A DNA stretch of 64,000 bases, taken from NCBI RefSeq assembly GCF_027019125.1, contig NZ_JALUXE010000034.1, forward strand, positions 248,001 through 312,000. Reading direction: 5' to 3'. The stretch comes from Roseovarius sp. GTDB taxonomy: Bacteria; Pseudomonadota; Alphaproteobacteria; Rhodobacterales; Rhodobacteraceae. Below, one piece after another: positions 58,851 through 64,000 of the stretch. The position numbers and the translations under genes are program-made. Under the pieces are notes generated by a model. The model worked only from the letters and a program-made list of their open reading frames with translations, did not search any database and was not told the DNA's origin. Every line of letters begins with the position of its first letter. Position 1 is the stretch's first letter.

Positions 58851-60365
58851 ACCTAAATATTGTTGAATAGACGGGCCAATACTATCCACAAGCTCTTTTT
58901 GAAATAGAACTTCTCTGTCAATATGGGCTTGGTCCAATTTTCCAATTATTGGCTGGGATCGTGCTTTATCCCAATCCACGACAGTGCCTTTTTTATCTTT
59001 GAGTTTACTTTTTGCAAAAATGTCTGCGTACCGGTTTGGTGTGATGCCGACGAATTGCCTGAACTGAACCTTGTCTTGTGACGGCTTTGATGTGTCGATC
59101 TCCACAGAGTCTGGATGTAGTTGATCGGTAAAACTCTTATCGTAAGGCTCTAGGTAGAAAACCGTTTTAATTCCTGAGGCAACTATATGCTTAGAGCAAT
59201 TATGACATGGAAAAGTAGTGCAATGTAAACTCGCGCCCTTGAGGCTCAAGCCAAGTCTTGCAGCTGATGTAATGGCCGCCATCTCAGCGTGTACTGCCCT
59301 ACCATACTCCAACGTGTCCATTATTTGTGTTTTCTTCAAGGGCGCATTTTCACCGTCAAGCATTTGTTCTTCGAGTCGGTCCAAATCTATTTTCGATGCA
59401 ACTAACAATTTTGCATCCAGAAGCGTCCGTACTATATCAATCACCATATGGCGCTTTCGTACGGTATTAATATCTTTTCCAAGATAGATGTCTCTTCCAT
59501 CCTCTCCGTCTTCAGCCCAGTAAGTTCCGCCAAACGCTTTTGGGGCTTCGTTGAAGCCAGTGGAAATTATGTCCCCATCTCTCGATGTTACCGCACCAAC
59601 TTGTCGAGCGGTGTCACACGATGTCAAAGCTGATTGAAAAGCTATGTTTTGTAAAAATTCGCTCTTTGTTGGAGAAACTCTAAAATTTCCAAAAAGTGCT
59701 TCGAAAAATCGCCTTAGTCCGTTCTTTATCTCATCATTTTTATCAGCACTAACGATAACATCCGCTTGTGGAAAAACGTCTGCAACACGCTGGCCATATG
59801 GCTTGTTCGATTCGTTCTCATCTCGCGCGATTAGACTTTTCGCCTCGGTTTCCCATTCTTTAAACTTTGGTAACTCGGCATGGCCTTCTGCTATCTTTCT
59901 TGAAAGTGTGTCCACGCGCCGATCAATTGTCATATGACAAGATATTAGTACAAACTGTTTGCCATAAACTTTTCTGAAAGCTTCCGCCTCTTCTGGTCGT
60001 TTGATTTGATCAATAATATAAGCTCTCCGAGGGGCCGGTTCAGTTTCAGACCCAGTGACAGTAGAGCGTTCGTTGATTATACGCTGTATGGCATATGAAA
60101 CGAAAAAATCGTTTCTATTTGCTTTCTCTCTAATGTGGTTACATGCGTCGATATATGATCGATATCGCTCTTCAATTTTTTGATCATTTACAGGGATCTC
60201 AAATTTCTTAGTCTTGAGGTAATCAGTAATCTTAATTGTGACGCTCTCGTAATGGAGTGCGCGTAGCTGCTCAGAAACAAGCTTTGAGACATTCTTCGTA
60301 TCTACGCCAAGCCGACCGACTAAGCCGATTACAAGCTCAGGGTCTGTTACCATTAAATTTTTCAT
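58842..60365 (-). CDS. anti-phage dCTP/dCMP deaminase (AvcD/DCTPD-type)
   Basis: A 507-residue two-domain protein. The N-terminal part has a P-loop-kinase-like fold start ([16 protein letters not shown], a degenerate Walker A) and a deoxynucleotide-kinase-like body. The C-terminal part is a zinc deaminase with [11 protein letters not shown], His359-Ala-Glu361 and Pro386-Cys-His-Asn-Cys390. This architecture is that of AvcD/DCTPD defence proteins, which deplete dCTP/dCMP on phage infection. The DNA is AT-rich, unlike its neighbours. I start it at ATG 60365; ATG 60353 is possible. Vibrio AvcD is held by an RNA antitoxin (AvcI); I could not identify one here. Confidence 0.87.
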   Translation of the reverse strand: MKNLMVTDPELVIGLVGRLGVDTKNVSKLVSEQLRALHYESVTIKITDYLKTKKFEIPVNDQKIEERYRSYIDACNHIREKANRNDFFVSYAIQRIINERSTVTGSETEPAPRRAYIIDQIKRPEEAEAFRKVYGKQFVLISCHMTIDRRVDTLSRKIAEGHAELPKFKEWETEAKSLIARDENESNKPYGQRVADVFPQADVIVSADKNDEIKNGLRRFFEALFGNFRVSPTKSEFLQNIAFQSALTSCDTARQVGAVTSRDGDIISTGFNEAPKAFGGTYWAEDGEDGRDIYLGKDINTVRKRHMVIDIVRTLLDAKLLVASKIDLDRLEEQMLDGENAPLKKTQIMDTLEYGRAVHAEMAAITSAARLGLSLKGASLHCTTFPCHNCSKHIVASGIKTVFYLEPYDKSFTDQLHPDSVEIDTSKPSQDKVQFRQFVGITPNRYADIFAKSKLKDKKGTVVDWDKARSQPIIGKLDQAHIDREVLFQKELVDSIGPSIQQYLGLA

Positions 60366-60381
60366 GTGTTCACTTTGTGGA

Positions 60382-60410
60382 TTCACAACTTCGCTAGTGT
60401 ATGTTGTAAT
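60382..60410 (+). promoter_or_regulatory. promoter/operator between the deaminase and the small gene
   Basis: TTCACA (60382-60387) and TGTAAT (60405-60410) with exactly 17 bp between form a sigma70-like promoter reading into the small gene at 60434. The pair ACAAC (60385-60389) and GTTGT (60403-60407) is a dyad over the same bases, so a repressor could sit on the promoter. The region is the 68-bp gap between the two divergent starts and should control both. Confidence 0.55.
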
Positions 60411-60433
60411 GCCCAAAAGACAGGGAGAGCAAC

Positions 60434-60610
60434 ATGTCAGTACAACCACAGGCGTTGAAGTTTGACTTCACTTCTTCCTTGAGGAAAACTCTGGAGCGCT
60501 TCGAGCAGCTTAGCGATGGAAAGCGCGAAGATTATGATCGGGCAAAGAAAGTTGCTGATAAGCTGGAGACGGAAGAGCCATTGATTGGCGAAAAAGAAGA
60601 GATCTCTTGA
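60434..60610 (+). CDS. small hypothetical protein divergent from the deaminase (58 residues)
   Basis: A 58-codon gene, starting MSVQPQALKFDFTSSLRKTL and ending EEPLIGEKEEIS. AGGGAGAG 4-5 bp before the ATG is a strong ribosome site, and a promoter lies 24 bp further up. The product is highly charged (about 13 Glu/Asp-rich residues in the second half) and should be mostly helical (LERFEQLSDGKREDYDRAKK). I recognise no family. It shares the AT-rich island with the AvcD-type deaminase and points away from it, so it may be a regulator, inhibitor or second defence component. Confidence 0.6.
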   Translation: MSVQPQALKFDFTSSLRKTLERFEQLSDGKREDYDRAKKVADKLETEEPLIGEKEEIS

Positions 60611-60633
60611 ACTCAAGCGTTAAGTAATATTTT

Positions 60634-61074
60634 TCATATATCCAGCCGCGCCCGCAATTCGCGCAACACCGGCAGGCTGGCGCGCACGCGGTCTTCGCCC
60701 AGATCGCGGATCAGGTCCGACACCATCGGCGTGATCGCGGCCATCGCGGCATCGCGCGCCTGACGGCCCGAGGGGCTGATCGCCACCATCTTGCGCCGCG
60801 CATCGTCCCAATCGGGGCGGATGTGCACATATCCCGCCCATTCCAGCTTGCTCAGCGTATTGGTCATCGCCCCGCGTGTGACGTGAAAGCTTTTGGCCAA
60901 CTGCGCCGGGCTGCGTTCGTCCCCGATCCGCGCCAGATGGTTCAGCACCGAGAAATGCGAGATTTCCATGCCTTTTGGCAAAACCCGTGTCAGGCGGCTG
61001 CGGATCAACTGCTCATTCGTCAGAATCTCGCTAAAGAGCGCCACGGCAAGGGAATTGCTGGTCGTATCGGTCAT
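60634..61074 (-). CDS. MarR family transcriptional regulator
   Basis: A 146-residue winged-helix regulator. Its recognition region is SPAQLAKSFHVTRGAMTNTLSKLEWAGYVHI, and the wing follows in RPDWDDARRKMVAISPSGRQ. The GC content returns to the chromosomal level at its 3' end. It lies one base from the nitrilase gene, so it may be co-transcribed with it. Ligand unknown. Confidence 0.9.
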   Translation of the reverse strand: MTDTTSNSLAVALFSEILTNEQLIRSRLTRVLPKGMEISHFSVLNHLARIGDERSPAQLAKSFHVTRGAMTNTLSKLEWAGYVHIRPDWDDARRKMVAISPSGRQARDAAMAAITPMVSDLIRDLGEDRVRASLPVLRELRARLDI

Positions 61075-61905
61075 TCAGGGCCCGTCAAACGCTCGGTCAT
61101 GGCGCAGCGAAGGCACGCGCCTGCGCGCTTGTGCCACCGCATCGGGGTCAAGATCAACCATCACGATGCCCGGTTCGACACCGCCATCGGCCAGAACCTC
61201 TCCCCATGGTGCCACAACCATACTGTGCCCATGGGTCTGACGGGTGCGGCCCGATGTCGCGGCATGGGTGCCGGTCTGTGCCGGGGCCAGCACGAAACAA
61301 CCGGTCTCGATCGCACGGGCGCGCAACAGCACCTCCCAATGCGCAGCACCCGTGACGTAGGAAAACGCCGCCGGCACCGTCAGGATCGTGGCCCCCGCCT
61401 GTGCCAGGGCGCGGTGCAGATGCGGGAAACGCACGTCATAACAGATCGTCATCCCCAGCTTGCCCAGCGGCATATCGGCGACAACCGCCCGATCCCCGGG
61501 GCGAAACCCATCCGATTCGCGATAGGTTTCCTCGGGGCTGACATCCACATCGAACATGTGGATCTTGTCATAGCGCGCGACAATGCCGCCATCCGGCCCG
61601 ATCAGGAACGACCGATTGGCAAAGCGCCCATCCGGATCATCGGTCCGGAGCGCGAGCGACCCGATCAAGAGCCAGACACCCGCCTCTGCCGCACGCGCAC
61701 GCAGGCCCGCCAAAGTCGGATCGCTCTCTTCAGGATGCAGCACGGAATTCTGATGCGCGCGGCTGCCCGAAACACAATTCGTGACCTCGGGGGTCAGGAT
61801 AAACTCCGCCCCCTGCGCAATCGCCGTGTCCATCATAGCCAGCGTGATCGCCAGATTGGCCTCTGGATCATCGCTGCTGTTCAGCTGCAAAAGAGCGGCG
61901 CGCAT
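61075..61905 (-). CDS. carbon-nitrogen hydrolase (nitrilase/omega-amidase family)
   Basis: A 276-residue Nit-type hydrolase. The catalytic triad is Glu in FILTPEVTN, Lys in YDKIHMFDVD and Cys in TICYDVRFP. The sequence suits the Nit1/Nit2 branch that hydrolyses omega-amides or deaminated glutathione. I start it at ATG 61905; a GTG at 61912-61914 overlapping the grxC stop is an alternative. It follows grxC on the same strand. Confidence 0.92.
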   Translation of the reverse strand: MRAALLQLNSSDDPEANLAITLAMMDTAIAQGAEFILTPEVTNCVSGSRAHQNSVLHPEESDPTLAGLRARAAEAGVWLLIGSLALRTDDPDGRFANRSFLIGPDGGIVARYDKIHMFDVDVSPEETYRESDGFRPGDRAVVADMPLGKLGMTICYDVRFPHLHRALAQAGATILTVPAAFSYVTGAAHWEVLLRARAIETGCFVLAPAQTGTHAATSGRTRQTHGHSMVVAPWGEVLADGGVEPGIVMVDLDPDAVAQARRRVPSLRHDRAFDGP

Positions 61906-61910
61906 CGCCC

Positions 61911-62168
61911 TCACCCGCGCAACAGCGCGTCAAGCTTGCCCGCCTGTTCCAGCGCATAGAGATCGTCACAGCCGCCGACATGGGTGGTGCCGATAAAGAT
62001 CTGCGGCACGGTATGGCGGCCATTGGCGCGCTTCATCATCTCGGATTTGCGCGCCGGCTGCGCCAGCACGTTGATTTCCGAAAAGTTGACGCCCTTCTTC
62101 TGCAACAGACGCTTGGCCGAATGGCAGAATCCGCAGAGCGGCGATGTATAGATTTCCACTGGTTTCAT
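61911..62168 (-). CDS. grxC: glutaredoxin 3
   Basis: An 85-residue dithiol glutaredoxin. The active site is CGFC (residues 12-15) after the starting VEIYTSP, with the cis-Pro in HTVPQIFIG and the GSH-binding GGCDDLYAL. It reduces protein and glutathione mixed disulfides. It sits between comF and the nitrilase in a run of minus-strand genes. Confidence 0.95.
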   Translation of the reverse strand: MKPVEIYTSPLCGFCHSAKRLLQKKGVNFSEINVLAQPARKSEMMKRANGRHTVPQIFIGTTHVGGCDDLYALEQAGKLDALLRG

Positions 62169-62200
62169 GATTGGGGTCCCCGGTTCGCACTGGCGCGAAC

Positions 62201-62932
62201 TTAGGCATCCTTGGCGGCGCGCGCCAGTGTCACAACGCTCACATCACCGCTACCCGCTGAAATACATGCCTGCGCCGCCACCGAGAGCGTCGCCCCCGAG
62301 GTCATCACATCATCCACGATCAGAATGGAGCGGCCCGCAATCAATCCCCGATGTCGCGCCGTGACCCGAATCGCATCGGTCAACATGGCGTGCCGCGCCT
62401 CGACACTCAGACCCTTCAGGCTCTGGGTGCGTTTCAACCGTGTCAGGAGGTCGGGGCACCAGGGCAATCCGGTCTCGCGCGCCAGACCCTGTGCCAAGAG
62501 CGCGGATTGATTGAACCGCCGCGACAGCATCCGCATCCAGTGCAGCGGTATCGGCGCAATCAATGTATCGGGCCGCAACAGGGGCTGCGCCGCCCGCGCC
62601 ATCCATTTCGCCGCCGGGCGCACCACATCATGCCGGTCCCCATGCTTGAGCATCAGGATCAGCTTGCGCCCGTTCTCGTGATAGCGCATCGCCGCGCGCC
62701 CCTGTGCCCAGGGCCGCGCCATGCGCAAACACTCGTCGCAATGGTCCACCCCAACATGCGCCTCACCGGGCAGAGGCACGCCACAGGTGTCGCAGACCAG
62801 CCCCGAGATGAACGGCGTATCGCGCCAGCACGGACCACAGAGGCCAAAATCGCTATCCACCACCGCGCCACAGAGCGTGCACCGCGCCGGATAGACCAGG
62901 CGAACCGCCGTTTGAAAAGCCTCTGCCAGCAC
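62201..62932 (-). CDS. ComF family phosphoribosyltransferase-like protein
   Basis: A 243-residue protein with an N-terminal double zinc ribbon (CTLCGAVV, CGPC, CDTCG, CDEC) and a C-terminal PRTase fold with the PRPP loop ILIVDDVMTSGATLS. ComF proteins assist DNA uptake in competent bacteria; in Rhodobacteraceae the gene is conserved in non-competent species too. It is divergent from the methyltransferase gene by 14 bp. Confidence 0.92.
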   Translation of the reverse strand: MLAEAFQTAVRLVYPARCTLCGAVVDSDFGLCGPCWRDTPFISGLVCDTCGVPLPGEAHVGVDHCDECLRMARPWAQGRAAMRYHENGRKLILMLKHGDRHDVVRPAAKWMARAAQPLLRPDTLIAPIPLHWMRMLSRRFNQSALLAQGLARETGLPWCPDLLTRLKRTQSLKGLSVEARHAMLTDAIRVTARHRGLIAGRSILIVDDVMTSGATLSVAAQACISAGSGDVSVVTLARAAKDA

Positions 62933-62946
62933 TCTATTCTTGCCCC

Positions 62947-63765
62947 ATGACCCAAACGCCCCTCACCGACCGTGCCGCCCTCAGTCGCAACCGCCAGCGC
63001 GCCCAGCGCGCCCCGGCCCTTTTCCTGCACGAGATCGCCGCCGATGAGGTCGAGGATCGCCTGAGCCTGGTTAACAAATCCTTTACCGCGCCCGCCGTGG
63101 TGACGGGATTTCCGCAATTCTGGCAATCCCGCTTTCCCGAAGCGCGGATCGTGCCGGATGACGAGGTGCTGAACCTGGAGCCCGGCGCGCATGACCTGGT
63201 CGTTCACGCGCTCTGCCTGCAGTGGGCCAATGACCCCGTGGGCCAGCTCATTCAGGCGCGGCGCGCGTTGCGCCCCGATGGCCTTTTGCTTGTCGCGCTC
63301 TTTGGCGGCGGCACGCTTCATGAACTGCGCAGCGCGCTGGCGCAGGCCGAGGCAGAGGTGCGCGGCGGCCTCTCGCCCCGTGTCCTGCCCATGGCCGAGA
63401 TCCGCGATCTGGGTGGGTTGATGCAGCGCGCGGGCCTCACCCTGCCGGTTGCCGATACCCTTCCGCTCCGCACCAGCTATGCCGATCCTCTGGCCCTCAT
63501 GCGCGACCTGCGCGCCATGGGCGAAACCAACGCCATGACGGCACGCCCCCGCACTCTGACCCGGCCCCATATGCTGCGCCGCGCCTGCGAGATATATGCA
63601 CATGCCTTTGGCACCGACGACGGGCGCGTTCCCGCGACGTTCGAGATGATCTTTCTCACCGGCTGGTCCCCCGACGCCAGCCAGCCCCAGCCGCTGCGCC
63701 CCGGATCGGCCAGCGCGCGGCTCGCCGATGCGCTTGGCGCGGTGGAAAATCCGCTCAAAGATTGA
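62947..63765 (+). CDS. SAM-dependent methyltransferase-like protein (NDUFAF5/BioC type)
   Basis: A 272-residue class I methyltransferase-like protein. It starts with an arginine-rich helix (RNRQRAQRAPALFLHEIAAD), then LVVHALCLQWANDPVGQLIQARRALRPDGL, which matches the NDUFAF5/BioC-like arrangement. The usual SAM glycine loop (GxGxG) is not clear in this protein, so activity is uncertain. NDUFAF5 is an arginine hydroxylase for complex I assembly; the bacterial role is not established. Confidence 0.82.
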   Translation: MTQTPLTDRAALSRNRQRAQRAPALFLHEIAADEVEDRLSLVNKSFTAPAVVTGFPQFWQSRFPEARIVPDDEVLNLEPGAHDLVVHALCLQWANDPVGQLIQARRALRPDGLLLVALFGGGTLHELRSALAQAEAEVRGGLSPRVLPMAEIRDLGGLMQRAGLTLPVADTLPLRTSYADPLALMRDLRAMGETNAMTARPRTLTRPHMLRRACEIYAHAFGTDDGRVPATFEMIFLTGWSPDASQPQPLRPGSASARLADALGAVENPLKD

Positions 63766-63824
63766 CCTTTCGGGCACAGCCTATATGTCACCCCTGTCCC
63801 GGAACTCACAGGAATGACCAAGCC

Positions 63825-64000
63825 ATGCTTGACGCCAGCCATGATGCCGCCCGCCCAGAACATGCCGCCGCCGATCACCCCAAGGTGCCGCGCGCGAAAA
63901 CCGGCGTGCTCTTGGCCAATCTCGGGACGCCGGATCACTACTCCTACTGGCCGATGCGCCGCTATCTCAACGAGTTCCTTTCGGACCGCCGGGTGATCGA
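63825..64000 (+). CDS. hemH: ferrochelatase, 5' part
   Basis: The final haem step inserts ferrous iron into protoporphyrin IX. The first 58 codons are in the window, and the frame continues past base 64000. After a short extension the sequence reads GVLLANLGTPD and then MRRYLNEFLSDRRVI, the invariant HemH start. AGGAA at 63810-63814 precedes ATG 63825 by 10 bp. This frame differs from the open frame beginning at 63814. Confidence 0.93.
   Translation, partial: MLDASHDAARPEHAAADHPKVPRAKTGVLLANLGTPDHYSYWPMRRYLNEFLSDRRVI

Noticed and set aside
59218..59937. Short plus-strand frames inside the deaminase gene
   Set aside because: They lie opposite conserved deaminase motifs and have no ribosome sites.
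58842..60365. Reading the deaminase as an ordinary dCMP deaminase (ComEB/DCTD)
   Set aside because: Those enzymes are about 150-180 residues; this protein has 507 residues with a large kinase-like N-terminal domain, which suits AvcD/DCTPD instead.
63814..63996. Short plus-strand frame beginning at 63814
   Set aside because: The overlapping frame from 63825 encodes the invariant ferrochelatase start, so this one is a shadow.

Overview
The window is a dense, GC-rich stretch of an alphaproteobacterial chromosome. Gene content points to the Rhodobacteraceae, most likely a marine Roseobacter-group organism: malyl-CoA lyase of the ethylmalonyl-CoA pathway, a DddQ-type cupin, a dgcN-dgcA pair, a Mic60-like gene between hemD and hemY, several osmolyte and peptide ABC transporters, and stretches of GGGGC-CT-GCCCC intergenic hairpins. 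About 60 protein genes, one tRNA and several repeats can be supported. No gap without a gene exceeds 300 bases.

Layout. 1-7.65 kb: tail of a GFA-family gene, gltB, mtgA, a GST and queG. 7.7-13.7 kb: a hydantoinase/oxoprolinase, the threonine degradation pair kbl-tdh, and an Lrp-type regulator divergent from alanine dehydrogenase. 13.8-18.2 kb: a peptide-type ABC transporter with two permeases and a fused double ATPase, but no binding protein. 18.24-19.02 kb: a ccdAB-like toxin-antitoxin pair beside a REP/MITE-like palindrome, the whole bracketed by a 24-bp direct repeat. 19-22.8 kb: an MFS transporter divergent from gyrB. 22.85-25.7 kb: a FecBCD-type metal-chelate importer. 25.7-29.5 kb: two class IV aminotransferases and the dgcA-dgcN pair, a likely D-glutamate/D-amino-acid locus. 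29.8-34.96 kb: mcl1, Smr protein, mltA, Tim44-like protein, FxsA and a DUF900 lipoprotein hydrolase.

35-49.2 kb is the main accessory catabolic region. An RpiR regulator and a Rieske oxygenase are divergent from an operon of a dimethylglycine dehydrogenase-type enzyme, a DddQ-like cupin, an HpbD-like enolase-superfamily enzyme and a class III aminotransferase. A GntR regulator with a GNAT protein is divergent from a PotABCD-type transporter and an Asp/Glu/hydantoin racemase. Together they look like uptake and demethylation/ring-opening of an N-methylated or sulfonium osmolyte (betaine, proline betaine, homarine or DMSP-like). The substrate cannot be read from sequence. The region ends with a decayed AbrB-type membrane gene and tRNA-Thr(CGT).

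49.7-64 kb is conserved housekeeping: hemY, mic60-like, hemD, tsaD, gpsA, YciI, EVE, zapE, pip, ubiG, marR, a nitrilase, grxC, comF, a methyltransferase and the start of hemH. It is interrupted at 58.83-60.63 kb by a visibly AT-rich insertion. This carries an anti-phage dCTP/dCMP deaminase of the AvcD/DCTPD type and a divergent 58-codon gene with a strong ribosome-binding site. The insertion has replaced the last codons of ubiG and is the best candidate for an under-described system in this window.
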